From: Ignavibacteriota bacterium
GTDB lineage: Bacteria; Bacteroidota; Ignavibacteria; Ignavibacteriales; Ignavibacteriaceae
DNA: 64,000 nucleotides
Assembly (NCBI GenBank): GCA_013285405.1
Contig: CP053446.1
Coordinates: forward strand, 62,001 to 126,000
Direction of reading: 5' to 3'
Shown: positions 53,720 through 63,086 of the stretch, one piece after another
Layout of the letters: the number at the start of each line of letters is the position of its first letter
How positions within the stretch are numbered: the first letter of the stretch is position 1
Translations under genes and position numbers: made by a program
The notes under the pieces: model-generated
Told to the model about the DNA's origin: nothing
Database searches by the model: none
What the model saw: only the letters and a program-made list of their open reading frames with translations

Positions 53720-54635
53720 TTTATTCACTTCATTTATTGTTTGTGCAGCACTATTCTTATCAAACTGTAAAAGTTCTGATTCTCCATCGGATACACCTAC
53801 TTACGGAAAAATTGCAATCTCCGTTGATGAAACTTTCAAACCACTGATTGAATCTGAAGTCGATACCTTCCAGAAAATTTATGAATACGCTGAAGTTACA
53901 GTAAAATACAAAACTGAAATTGACGCATTTTATGATCTGATGGAGACGGATATCAGGCTGATCATTGTTCCGAGAACACTTAATAAGACAGAACTTGAAG
54001 TATTTGAGAAATGGGAAATAGTTCCCAAGATCACCAAGATTGCTTACGATGGTGTTGCTTTAATCGGAAGTAAAGACCTAAAAGATTCTACACTAACTAT
54101 AAAAGAAATCGGTGAACTTCTGAAAGGGGAAAATATACCGGGATTTAAGGATACGAAAATTATTTTCGATAATAGCAAGTCAAGCACGATTCGGTTTTTA
54201 AAAGAAAAAACAGGCGCATCTGAATTATCAAAAAATTGTTTTGCACTTGACTCCAATACTGCAGTACTAAATTATGTGGCTGCAGAAAAAAATTGTATTG
54301 GTGTTGTTGGAGTAAATTGGATCAGCGATTCAGATGATACTACCAGGTTGAGTTTTTTAAAATCGGTTAAGGTACTCGAGATAGCGATGACAAAAGATGA
54401 TGATTTTTATAAACCTTATCAGGCGTATATTGCACAAAAGTATTATCCTTTGTGGCGTGAAGTTTATATAATCAGTAAAGAAGCTTACACAGGTTTGGGA
54501 ACTGGTTTAACTGCGTTTATTGCAAGTGAAAGAGGTCAACGCATCGTACTAAAATTTGGTTTGGTACCTGCAACAATGCCTGTAAGACTTGTAGAATTAG
54601 TAGAAAATGAAGACTTATACATTAAACAGGAATAA
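53709..54635 (+). CDS. PstS-like substrate-binding lipoprotein
   Basis: A 308-residue lipoprotein (signal FIVCAALFLSNC) with a phosphate-binding-protein fold: KIAISVDETFKPLIESEVDTF at the first strand, RLIIVPRTLNKTE, VALIGSKDLKDSTLTIKEI, and the late GTGLTAFIASERGQRIVLKFGLVPA, which matches the C-terminus of PstS. No pst permease genes are present, and the operon context (TonB motor before, TPR protein after) suggests a role at the outer membrane system instead of classical phosphate uptake. That is inference. Confidence 0.82.
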   Translation: MKVNLFTSFIVCAALFLSNCKSSDSPSDTPTYGKIAISVDETFKPLIESEVDTFQKIYEYAEVTVKYKTEIDAFYDLMETDIRLIIVPRTLNKTELEVFEKWEIVPKITKIAYDGVALIGSKDLKDSTLTIKEIGELLKGENIPGFKDTKIIFDNSKSSTIRFLKEKTGASELSKNCFALDSNTAVLNYVAAEKNCIGVVGVNWISDSDDTTRLSFLKSVKVLEIAMTKDDDFYKPYQAYIAQKYYPLWREVYIISKEAYTGLGTGLTAFIASERGQRIVLKFGLVPATMPVRLVELVENEDLYIKQE

Positions 54636-54638
54636 ACG

Positions 54639-56189
54639 ATGTCTCGTAAAAATATTCTATACATACTTTTCTTACTTCTTTTCATTCCCATAAGCTTATG
54701 CGCCCAGGATATTACATCTGGTGTGAAGCTGATCAGAAATGAAAAATATAATGATGCAAAAAAATATTTTAAAGGGTTCCTATCTTCAACGTCAGCGTCT
54801 GAAGCATATTTCTATCTTGGAGAAATTTATATGATCGAAGAGAATGTAGATTCAGCGAGGATTTGTTATACAAAAGGAATGGAATCTAATAAAGATTTTG
54901 CGCTTAATTATGCCGGTATGGTTAGACTAAATGTGCTTAATGGAAATGATTCAGAAATTGCTAAGAACAGAAACCAAGCTTTCGACTTAAGTGATGAAGA
55001 AAATCCAAAAGTTTATATTGTAATTGCTGAAGCTTTTATGCACATTAAATACTTTGACACTGCTATGCAGATAATGGATAAAGCATTGGCGAACAAACTA
55101 AAAACAGCGGATATTTTTATTACAATTGGGAAAATATATCTCGGGAAAATCAACGGCACAGAAGCAATAAAGAATTTTGAAGAAGCTTTAAGAATTGAAC
55201 CGGAGAACCCTGAAGCTCTTTCACTAAAAGCCAGAGTTTATTCGCTTATAAGTAATTACAATTCAGCAATTTCACTTCTCGAAGAAGCAATCGCAAGCGA
55301 CTCCACCTATTCACCGGCATACAAAGAACTCTCAGATGTTTATTCAAATATTAATAATTATTCTAAAGCTGCTGAGTATTACCTGAAGTATATCAACAAA
55401 TCAGAAACAAATAATGAAAAACTAAAAAGGTATGCTTCAATTTTATACCTTAATAAAGACTACCGGAAAGCCATTGACATTCTTGAAGAATTAGTAAGTA
55501 AAGATCCTGATAATTCGTCTTTAGTTAGAATTCTTGCATATTCATACTTCAAATTGGATGACATCGAAAATAGCAAGTCATACTTCCAAAAATTATTTTC
55601 GATGTCCGATGATAAATATCTGCCAAGTGATTATGAGAATTATGCTGAGTTGCTGAGTAAAACCGGGAATGATTCCTTAGCGATAGAATATTTAGCTAAG
55701 GTAGTTCAAGCAGACAGCTCACGCAATGATGTTTACGGAAAAATGTCTATCCTCTACTACAAGAATAAAAATTGGGATGGTGTTATCAGTTCACTTAATA
55801 GAAAAAAGGATTTAACTGCTCAGGAATATTTTGATCTTGGTAAAGCATATTATTTCACTCAAAAATATAATGAAGCTGATAGTGCTTTCAGTACGCTGGC
55901 ATCAAAAGTTCCTGATCTCGCAATTGCTTATTTCTGGCAGGCAAGAGTTAAAGCTAATTTCGATCCTGAATCAGTTGAAGGTCTTGCAAAACCTTACTAT
56001 GAACAGTTCATCACAATATCACAAGAGGATACGACTAAATTTAAAAAAGAACTTATTGAAGCTTACTCCTACCTCGGCTATTATTATTATTTGAAAACTG
56101 ATAATGCAAACTCGAAATTATACTGGCAGAAGGTTTATGCACTTGATCCTAAGAATGCGCAAGCTGTTGAAGCTTTAAAAAGTTTATAA
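54639..56189 (+). CDS. TPR-repeat exported protein
   Basis: A 516-residue protein with a signal peptide (ILYILFLLLFIPISLCAQ) followed by about ten tetratricopeptide repeats (for example AEAFMHIKYFDTAMQIMDKAL, GTEAIKNFEEALRIEPENPEAL, NYSKAAEYYLKYINKSETN). TPR arrays mediate protein binding in the periplasm. Three bases after the PstS-like gene; last gene of the TonB operon, ended by a terminator. Confidence 0.85.
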   Translation: MSRKNILYILFLLLFIPISLCAQDITSGVKLIRNEKYNDAKKYFKGFLSSTSASEAYFYLGEIYMIEENVDSARICYTKGMESNKDFALNYAGMVRLNVLNGNDSEIAKNRNQAFDLSDEENPKVYIVIAEAFMHIKYFDTAMQIMDKALANKLKTADIFITIGKIYLGKINGTEAIKNFEEALRIEPENPEALSLKARVYSLISNYNSAISLLEEAIASDSTYSPAYKELSDVYSNINNYSKAAEYYLKYINKSETNNEKLKRYASILYLNKDYRKAIDILEELVSKDPDNSSLVRILAYSYFKLDDIENSKSYFQKLFSMSDDKYLPSDYENYAELLSKTGNDSLAIEYLAKVVQADSSRNDVYGKMSILYYKNKNWDGVISSLNRKKDLTAQEYFDLGKAYYFTQKYNEADSAFSTLASKVPDLAIAYFWQARVKANFDPESVEGLAKPYYEQFITISQEDTTKFKKELIEAYSYLGYYYYLKTDNANSKLYWQKVYALDPKNAQAVEALKSL

Positions 56190-56212
56190 TAAAAATATTT
56201 TTCTTATTTCTT

Positions 56213-56239
56213 AAAAGCGTTCTTAAACAGGACGCTTTT
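56213..56239. terminator. Bidirectional rho-independent terminator
   Basis: AAAAGCGT and ACGCTTTT form an eight-base stem with T-rich sequence following on both strands, between the convergent TPR and acetyl-CoA synthetase genes. Confidence 0.85.
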
Positions 56240-56253
56240 TTGTTTTAAATAAA

Positions 56254-58143
56254 TTATTCCTCCAACGTAGATAGATTTCCCGGATCAATTCCCAAAGCTT
56301 TTGCTTTTAAAACTCTTCTCATAATTTTTCCGCTTCTAGTTTTGGGAAGTGAATCAACAATTTCGATACGTTCAGGCTTTGCTATTGGACCGACTTCGTG
56401 ACCAACGTGCTGTCTTAACTCTTCAATCAGCTTATCTGATTTTTCATAGCCTGTTCTTAAAATTACAAACGCGTGTATTGCATTCCCTTTTATTTCGTGA
56501 GGCAGTCCAATAGCTGCGGCTTCTGCAACAGCAGGATGACTTACAAAAGCACTTTCTATTTCTGCAGTACCTAGTCTATATCCTGAAACTTTTATTACGT
56601 CATCTACTCTGCCAATCACCCAATAGTAACCATCTTCATCTCTTCTGGCGGAATCACCTGTCATATAAACACCTGGAAATCTTGACCAGTATTGCTGGAC
56701 GTATCTTTCAGGATCATTCCATATTGTTCTGAGCATTGCTGGCCAGGGAGTTTTAATTACTAGAAATCCTTCTTCATTGTCTGCAACTGATTTACCTTCT
56801 TCATCAACAACATCCACTTTTAGTCCTGGGAATGGTTTGGTTCCTGAACCTGGTTTTAATGGTGTACATGGCATCGGTGTAATCATAAACATTCCTGTTT
56901 CTGTTTGCCACCAGGTATCCATAATTGGACAGCGTTCACCGCCGACAACTTTATGATACCATCTCCATGCTTCAGGATTTATTGGTTCACCAACACTTCC
57001 GAGTAATCTTAGTGAAGAGAGATTGTGTCTTTTAACCCAGGCATCACCGAATCTCATAAAACCTCTGATTGCAGTTGGAGCTGTGTAAAGAATATTGATT
57101 CCATATTTTTCGATCATTCCCCACCATCTGCTTGGATAAGGATAAGTCGGCGCTCCTTCATACATAAAAGAAGTCGCACCATTTAGAAGAGGTCCATAAA
57201 CAATATAACTATGTCCTGTAACCCAGCCTGGATCTGCGGCACACCAAAACCGGTCTTCTTCGTGAATGTCGAAAACATATTTCAGAGTTGTGTACATACC
57301 AACCATATAACCGCCGTGAGTATGTACGATTGCTTTAGGCTTACCAGTCGTTCCGGAAGTGTATAGAAGATAGAGCGGATCCTCAGCATCCATTATCTCT
57401 ATATCGCATGAATTTCCTGCGATAGGCAACGACATCAAATCGTGATACCACATATCTCTTCCAAATTCCATATTAACTTCGTGACCGGTTCGTTTAACTA
57501 CTAAAACGCTTTCAACAGTTGCTGCTCTTTGAAGTGCTTCGTCAGCAATCTTTTTCAACTCAACAATTTTTCCTCTCTGGTAAGCACCATCGGCAACAAT
57601 TAAAACTTTAGACTGACTATCTTCCAATCTTTCACGCAATGCTTCAACCGAAAAGCCACCATAAACAACAGAATGAATTGCACCAATCCTTGCACAGGCA
57701 AGCATTGCCATTACAATTTCAGGAATTCTTCCCATATAAATTGTCACACGATCACCTTTTTTAACACCAAGACTTCTGAGAACGTTTGCAAAGCGGCATG
57801 TTTCTCTCTTCAAAGCAAAATAAGACAAAGATCTGAAATCACCATTCTCCCCTTCCCAGACAAATGCAACTTTATTACGCCGGTAAGTTTCGCAATGAAC
57901 ATCAAGACAATTATATGCGATATTCGTTTTTCCGTTTACAAACCATTTGAAGAAAGGTTTTTTGGAATCATCAAGTACTTTATCCCACTTTTGAAACCAG
58001 TGAAGATTTTTAGCTTCATTTTCCCAAAAACCGATATAATCTTTGTCAGCTGATTGATATAACTGCTGGCATTTTGCATTAGAATTTTTAATGATTTCTT
58101 CGGTTGGATAATAAACATCGCCGGAGAGTTTTTTATCTGTCAT
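56254..58143 (-). CDS. acs: Acetyl-CoA synthetase (AMP-forming)
   Basis: Activates acetate to acetyl-CoA through acetyl-AMP. A 629-residue ANL enzyme with NIAYNCLDVHCETYRRNKVAF near the start, P-loop YTSGTTGKPKAIVHTHGGY, WWQTETG, the hinge GRVDDVIKVSGYRLGTAEIE and the C-terminal acetylation site PKTRSGKIMRR. Length is normal. GGAGG lies upstream of the ATG. It would feed acetyl-CoA into the TCA-type reactions encoded in the window. Confidence 0.95.
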   Translation of the reverse strand: MTDKKLSGDVYYPTEEIIKNSNAKCQQLYQSADKDYIGFWENEAKNLHWFQKWDKVLDDSKKPFFKWFVNGKTNIAYNCLDVHCETYRRNKVAFVWEGENGDFRSLSYFALKRETCRFANVLRSLGVKKGDRVTIYMGRIPEIVMAMLACARIGAIHSVVYGGFSVEALRERLEDSQSKVLIVADGAYQRGKIVELKKIADEALQRAATVESVLVVKRTGHEVNMEFGRDMWYHDLMSLPIAGNSCDIEIMDAEDPLYLLYTSGTTGKPKAIVHTHGGYMVGMYTTLKYVFDIHEEDRFWCAADPGWVTGHSYIVYGPLLNGATSFMYEGAPTYPYPSRWWGMIEKYGINILYTAPTAIRGFMRFGDAWVKRHNLSSLRLLGSVGEPINPEAWRWYHKVVGGERCPIMDTWWQTETGMFMITPMPCTPLKPGSGTKPFPGLKVDVVDEEGKSVADNEEGFLVIKTPWPAMLRTIWNDPERYVQQYWSRFPGVYMTGDSARRDEDGYYWVIGRVDDVIKVSGYRLGTAEIESAFVSHPAVAEAAAIGLPHEIKGNAIHAFVILRTGYEKSDKLIEELRQHVGHEVGPIAKPERIEIVDSLPKTRSGKIMRRVLKAKALGIDPGNLSTLEE

Positions 58144-58348
58144 AATTAGTTTCCTCCATTTGCAGGATTATTATTATATCGTCCTGACGTATAGTGTTAA
58201 CTGGCAATCAATTTATTTATTTAATGGTTATTTATTTTTCTATTCTCTGCTATCTGCTGAAAGTAAAACTCAATATTTTTACATTGAGATAGATGTTTCA
58301 TTCAGTTTGTTATGCTCGGATCATTAACTAAACTATTTAAGAGCTACA

Positions 58349-58792
58349 CTATTTATACCTTACATTATCTTCCAGACTGCTACCGGGCTGCACCCACTCT
58401 TTAATGGTTTTAATCTTATGATCATCAAGTTTTGCACCCGGATGAGTAAATGTATAAATCGGCAGCGGCATATTTTCTTTTTCAATTTCCTCAACTATTT
58501 CCTCATATATTTTTTCTCTTTTCTCAGCTTCATATTTATCCCACTCAGAAAAGTTAAGATGCTTTCTTCCATCATTCACATCTCCGGCAACTAGAAAGGA
58601 AACCGGTGCAATGTGAGAATACCACGGCCAATCTGTTTCGTTGGAGTGACAATCGTAACACGATTCGCGCAATATTGAAGCAACTTTTTCGGGTGCATTA
58701 ATATCCCAACTGATTGAAGGATTTGTTCGTTCAACAGGTACAAATTGGATCCCAACTAAAATTACTACCAATGCAATTACAATTTTTTTCAT
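58349..58792 (-). CDS. Haem-binding domain protein (single CxxCH cytochrome-like)
   Basis: A 147-residue protein with an N-terminal membrane signal (IVIALVVILVGIQFVPVERTN), the haem motif SCYDCHSNETDWPWYSHIAPVS and the conserved late segment MPLPIYTFTHPGAKL. This is the Haem_bd domain of Bacteroidota, periplasmic and monohaem. The His after CxxC and a Met (KENMPLP) could serve as axial ligands. Partner unknown; it lies between acs and pckA. Confidence 0.85.
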   Translation of the reverse strand: MKKIVIALVVILVGIQFVPVERTNPSISWDINAPEKVASILRESCYDCHSNETDWPWYSHIAPVSFLVAGDVNDGRKHLNFSEWDKYEAEKREKIYEEIVEEIEKENMPLPIYTFTHPGAKLDDHKIKTIKEWVQPGSSLEDNVRYK

Positions 58793-58824
58793 TTGAATTA
58801 ACTCTCTGATTATTTAAAAAATTT

Positions 58825-58877
58825 ATCAATTGATAAGCCGGGTATTTTTATTCTCAATCAACTTATCAGCAATTGAT
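58825..58877. repeat. Inverted repeat at the pckA 3' end
   Basis: ATCAATTGATAAG and CTTATCAGCAATTGAT face each other around 24 bases, the right arm ending at the pckA stop codon. It may end or stabilise the pckA transcript; there is no T-run. Confidence 0.55.
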
Positions 58878-60478
58878 TATACTAACTTTGGTCCTGCAGC
58901 AATAATTTCTTTCTCTGTATCAGCTTCATATTCTCTGAAGTTATTCACAAACATAACTGCCAGTTTTTTTGCCATTTCATCATAAGCATTTTTATCTTTC
59001 CATGTATTTCTCGGATTTAAAACATCAGCAGGTACACCTTCGCAGGATTTTGGAACTTTTAAATTAAATACAGGATCAGTCTCATAATCAATATTTTCAA
59101 GTTTTCCATGGAGAGCTGCATTTAACATTGCTCTTGTATATTGAATTTTCATACGTGAGCCGACACCATAAGGACCACCAGTCCAGCCAGTGTTGACAAG
59201 CCAGCATTTCACGTTGTGCTTTTTAATTTTCTCACCCAAAAGTTTTGCATAAACAGTAGGATGCCAAACCATAAACGGAGCCCCGAAGCAAGTGCTGAAT
59301 GTAGCTTTCGGTTCAGTAACTCCTTTTTCTGTTCCTGCTACTTTTGCAGTATATCCGGAGATGAAATGATACATCGCCTGTTCTGTTGAAAGTTTAGAAA
59401 TAGGCGGCAAAACACCAAATGCATCAGCAGTCAGCATAATAAGATTTTTCGGATGACCAGCTTTTCCTTCTTCAACAATATTTTCTATATGTGTAAGTGG
59501 ATACGCAGCCCGTGTATTTTCAGTGAAAGTGTCATCGTTTAAATCTATTCTTCTGGTTTGTGCATCAATCTGGACATTTTCAAGTATAGTACCGAATCTT
59601 CTGGTTGTATCATAAATTTCCGGTTCTGCTTCTTCAGAAAGGCGGATAACTTTAGCATAACATCCTCCTTCATAATTAAATACTCCATCTTCACTCCAGC
59701 CATGTTCATCATCGCCGATTAGTTTTCTTCCCGGATCGGCAGAGAGAGTAGTCTTTCCGGTGCCGGATAATCCAAAAAATAACGCAACATCTCCGTGTTC
59801 TCCAAGATTAGCAGAGCAGTGCATTGACATAACATGATCAATAGGCATCAGGTAATTGAGAATAGTAAAAATTGATTTTTTAATCTCACCGGCATAGCTG
59901 GTTCCACCAATGAGTACAAGTTTCTTTCCAAAATTTATTATGATGAAAACTTCGGAGTTGGTATTATCAGACTGCGGATACGCGTGAAAGTTTGGCATCT
60001 GCATAACAGTAAACTGAGGAACATGATTTTCAAGCTCTGAAGAATCATTATATCTTCTGAACATGTTTCTCGCAAACAGATTATGCCAGGCAGCTTCAGT
60101 TATAACCCTGATAGGCAGACGATATTTTTCGTCAGCACAAACATAGCAGTCTTCAACATAAAGATCTTTCCCCTGTATATAAGCCATCATCTTTGCGAAG
60201 AGACGATTAAAATCTTCTTCAGTCATTGATTTATTTGCTTTACCCCACCAGATATTTTTTTCGCTTGATGGTTCTTTAACAATAAATTTATCATTCGGAC
60301 TTCTTCCGGTGTGATGTCCGGTTCTTACTACAATCGGTCCTAAATGAGCAAGCAATCCTTCTCTTCTCCTAACCACCTGTTCGTATAATGCAGGCGTTCC
60401 ATAATTATAAAAGACTTCACGGATATTACGTATTCCCTGTGCCTCTAATTCTTTAATTACTTTATCTTTAAGAATCAT
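58877..60478 (-). CDS. pckA: Phosphoenolpyruvate carboxykinase (ATP)
   Basis: Converts oxaloacetate and ATP to PEP, CO2 and ADP in gluconeogenesis, or the reverse. A 533-residue enzyme with GRSPNDKFIV, the substrate motif MHCSANLGEHGD, kinase-1a P-loop FFGLSGTGKTTLSADP, kinase-2 IGDDEHGWSEDGVFNYEGGCYAK (cited as the motif region) and the adenine loop TGWTGGPYGVGSRMKI. AAGGAG lies upstream of the ATG. Confidence 0.96.
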   Translation of the reverse strand: MILKDKVIKELEAQGIRNIREVFYNYGTPALYEQVVRRREGLLAHLGPIVVRTGHHTGRSPNDKFIVKEPSSEKNIWWGKANKSMTEEDFNRLFAKMMAYIQGKDLYVEDCYVCADEKYRLPIRVITEAAWHNLFARNMFRRYNDSSELENHVPQFTVMQMPNFHAYPQSDNTNSEVFIIINFGKKLVLIGGTSYAGEIKKSIFTILNYLMPIDHVMSMHCSANLGEHGDVALFFGLSGTGKTTLSADPGRKLIGDDEHGWSEDGVFNYEGGCYAKVIRLSEEAEPEIYDTTRRFGTILENVQIDAQTRRIDLNDDTFTENTRAAYPLTHIENIVEEGKAGHPKNLIMLTADAFGVLPPISKLSTEQAMYHFISGYTAKVAGTEKGVTEPKATFSTCFGAPFMVWHPTVYAKLLGEKIKKHNVKCWLVNTGWTGGPYGVGSRMKIQYTRAMLNAALHGKLENIDYETDPVFNLKVPKSCEGVPADVLNPRNTWKDKNAYDEMAKKLAVMFVNNFREYEADTEKEIIAAGPKLV

Positions 60479-60522
60479 TTTTACTCCTTAGTTTTCATGA
60501 AAGTTATATTTTAAAATAATTG

Positions 60523-61236
60523 TTACATCAAATCCGAAAAATCATATTCAATATTCTCTTCACAATAAAATGGTTCGCCGTATTTTTTTCGTATCTGGAA
60601 ACCATAAAATTCTGCACGCGTTCTGACGTAATCGAGAAATTCCGGTTTACTGATAAATGTGTCTTCCTTTTTTGACCTTGGATTATGAAACTGGCTTTTA
60701 TACTTGCCGACTGATTCCATTTTCTTTTGGAAATGCTCAGAGATGTCCACGATAAACGTTGGTTGAAACAGATATGTTTGCATATAATAAAATAGCTTTT
60801 TGGGTCTATATTGAATCTGGGACTTTCCGGCAAACTTTGTTTTGAATTTTTCCAGACCAGAACTAAAAAATGCTCTCTTTACTAAATTGCTCACATCCAT
60901 GTGGTCCGGATGACGATCGTTAGAGTAAGGAGCAAAAACTATCTTTGGTTTGTATTTCCGAATAAGTACAACAACACTCCTGAGATTTTCTTGTGAAGCT
61001 AAGATATTGCCATCAGGAATACCAAGATTTTCGTGAGCTTTCAGATTAAGAATTTTTGAAGCAGCAGCCGTTTCTTTTGCACGTAATTTTACGTTGCCTC
61101 TTGTGCTTAGTTCGGCTTTAGACAAATCGGCAACACCAACCTTCAATCCCTTCGAAGTAAATTTCGCAATCGTTCCGCCCATTGATAGTTCTGCGTCATC
61201 AGGATGAGCTGCAAATACAAGAATATCTAATTCCAT
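60523..61236 (-). CDS. bshB1: Bacillithiol biosynthesis deacetylase BshB1
   Basis: A 237-residue LmbE-type zinc deacetylase. The signature AAHPDDAELSMGGTIAKF holds the His and Asp ligands, followed by DLSKAELSTRGN, NLGIPDGNI and APYSNDRHPDHMDVSNLV with the third ligand. It removes acetate from GlcNAc-malate in bacillithiol synthesis, supporting bacillithiol as the low-molecular-weight thiol of this organism. bshA and bshC are not in the window. It follows pckA's start by 45 bp on the same strand. Confidence 0.92.
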   Translation of the reverse strand: MELDILVFAAHPDDAELSMGGTIAKFTSKGLKVGVADLSKAELSTRGNVKLRAKETAAASKILNLKAHENLGIPDGNILASQENLRSVVVLIRKYKPKIVFAPYSNDRHPDHMDVSNLVKRAFFSSGLEKFKTKFAGKSQIQYRPKKLFYYMQTYLFQPTFIVDISEHFQKKMESVGKYKSQFHNPRSKKEDTFISKPEFLDYVRTRAEFYGFQIRKKYGEPFYCEENIEYDFSDLM

Positions 61237-61452
61237 CGTTTAAACTTTTTCCTTTTTGAAGATATGAAATAATCCAAATATACTTTTACCGATCGAACAG
61301 TCAAAAAATATATTTTGTTCTAATTTCCCTTCTAAAATAAGTTTTATAAATAACATTTTTCACCATTAAGAAATATTTGATTTTTATCAACTAATGTTTA
61401 ATTTGTAGTAATTCTTTTTACGGTCAAACCATTTTATAATAACGGAGTAATA

Positions 61453-63006
61453 ATGAAATACCTTGCAACCGCAGTACTTATTTGTTCAATGTTCCTGACT
61501 GTTAGTAATGCACAGCCTGCATATCAATGGGTTCTAAAAAGATCAGGAAGCAGTCTCGGAGGACCAATAGATTATCACAATTTCAATCCTGATATAGTTT
61601 ACTATGGCTCGAATGCTACTATTTACAAAAGCACTGATCGCGGTGAAACTTTTTCAGCCACAGGAACCAACGTACCTGGTTCTTCAGAAATAAAAGCAAT
61701 ATTGCTTGATGATAGTAACCCCGGAACTTTTCTTGTAGCAATTGAATCTTCACCTGAGAAAATTATGAAAACTACCAACGACGGTCAAACCTGGACAACA
61801 TCTCTTAATAATGTAACATTTTCTTATTTCGGAATTCCAATAACAGAAGATCCATCACACCCTGACACAGTATATACAATGAACGGAGTTAATTTCCTTC
61901 GCTCGCCTGATTTTGGTGATACATGGATTACATTATCCTCTAATACTGGTTCGAACTCTGCACCTTGCGATATTGAAGTTTTCCCTGATACTAGTATAAT
62001 TTTAATTGGTGATAACGGAACCGGAATATTCCGGAGTACAGATTATGGTGTTACATGGTCACAAGCATATAGTACTTCAGGTGAAATACCGACAATCTCT
62101 ATTAATTATACAACACCGGGAATAGCCTGGGCTACTAAATGGGGCGGTGGTGGTGGATTATTAAAATCAACTAATTATGGTTCTACATGGAATTTGCAAT
62201 CTGGTTTTACCGGAACGAGTATGTGGGGAGTTCACGTTCAACCAACAGACGGAAATATGGTTATTGCTGGTTGTTATTCCTGTGGAGCTTCATGGAGAAC
62301 AAAAAATGGTGGACAAACCTGGACTCAAATTTCAATTGGCGGATCAAACTATCAATATTCAATTGTTGATTCAATGACACAGTTTGCTGCTCAAAGCAGC
62401 GGATTTTATAAACTGGAATCTCAATACTTTATTCCTGTTGAATTGGCTTCATTCGTCGCTGAATTATCCGGTAATGATGTAACACTTAGCTGGACAACGG
62501 CAACTGAGCTAAACAATCAAGGTTTTGAAATTGAACAAAGTTTTGATAACCAAAACTTCAATAAAATAGGATTCGTACCGGGATTTGGAACAACAACTGA
62601 AATGAAATCATATTCTTTCATCATTCCTGATGTCAATGCGGTTGTTCAGTATTATAGATTAAAACAAATTGATTTTGACGGAACATCAACAACTTTTAAT
62701 TCTGTTGAAGTAACAGGACCAATGCCAGATAATTTTGTACTTAACCAAAATCATCCAAATCCATTTAATCCTTCAACAACTATTTCGTTCACATTACCCG
62801 TCGAATCGTATGTAACAATAAAATTATTTAATATGCTTGGACAGGAAGTTGCTAAGATTGCAGATGGAAGTTTTCAAACCGGGAGCCATAACTTTGAGTT
62901 TAACGCACAGAACTTAACAAGTGGTGCTTACATTTATACGTTAGAAGCTAATGGAGTGAATGGACAGGTGTTCAAATCAACAAAGAAAATGTTGCTGCTG
63001 CGTTAA
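61453..63006 (+). CDS. T9SS-exported BNR/sortilin-like propeller protein
   Basis: A 517-residue secreted protein: signal peptide (ATAVLICSMFLTVSNAQ), then repeats of the BNR/VPS10 type (YKSTDRGETFSATG, MKTTNDGQTWTTSL, FRSTDYGVTWSQAY, LKSTNYGSTWNLQ, WRTKNGGQTWTQI), then a linker (PVELASFVAELSGNDVTLSW) and a T9SS sorting domain (FVLNQNHPNPFNPSTTI, KKMLLLR). The repeats suggest a glycan- or protein-binding propeller at the cell surface; no catalytic motif is visible. A strong terminator follows. Confidence 0.85.
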   Translation: MKYLATAVLICSMFLTVSNAQPAYQWVLKRSGSSLGGPIDYHNFNPDIVYYGSNATIYKSTDRGETFSATGTNVPGSSEIKAILLDDSNPGTFLVAIESSPEKIMKTTNDGQTWTTSLNNVTFSYFGIPITEDPSHPDTVYTMNGVNFLRSPDFGDTWITLSSNTGSNSAPCDIEVFPDTSIILIGDNGTGIFRSTDYGVTWSQAYSTSGEIPTISINYTTPGIAWATKWGGGGGLLKSTNYGSTWNLQSGFTGTSMWGVHVQPTDGNMVIAGCYSCGASWRTKNGGQTWTQISIGGSNYQYSIVDSMTQFAAQSSGFYKLESQYFIPVELASFVAELSGNDVTLSWTTATELNNQGFEIEQSFDNQNFNKIGFVPGFGTTTEMKSYSFIIPDVNAVVQYYRLKQIDFDGTSTTFNSVEVTGPMPDNFVLNQNHPNPFNPSTTISFTLPVESYVTIKLFNMLGQEVAKIADGSFQTGSHNFEFNAQNLTSGAYIYTLEANGVNGQVFKSTKKMLLLR

Positions 63007-63046
63007 AGAATTATCATTGATATAATTTTGTTTTTCATTTATTATG

Positions 63047-63067
63047 AAGTCCCGGTTTTCGGGACTT
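63047..63067 (+). terminator. Rho-independent terminator
   Basis: AAGTCCCG-GTTTT-CGGGACTT followed by TTT, directly after the T9SS propeller gene. An eight-base GC-rich stem and a T-run make this the clearest terminator in the window. Confidence 0.9.
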
Positions 63068-63086
63068 TTTAATTCAGGAGATACCT

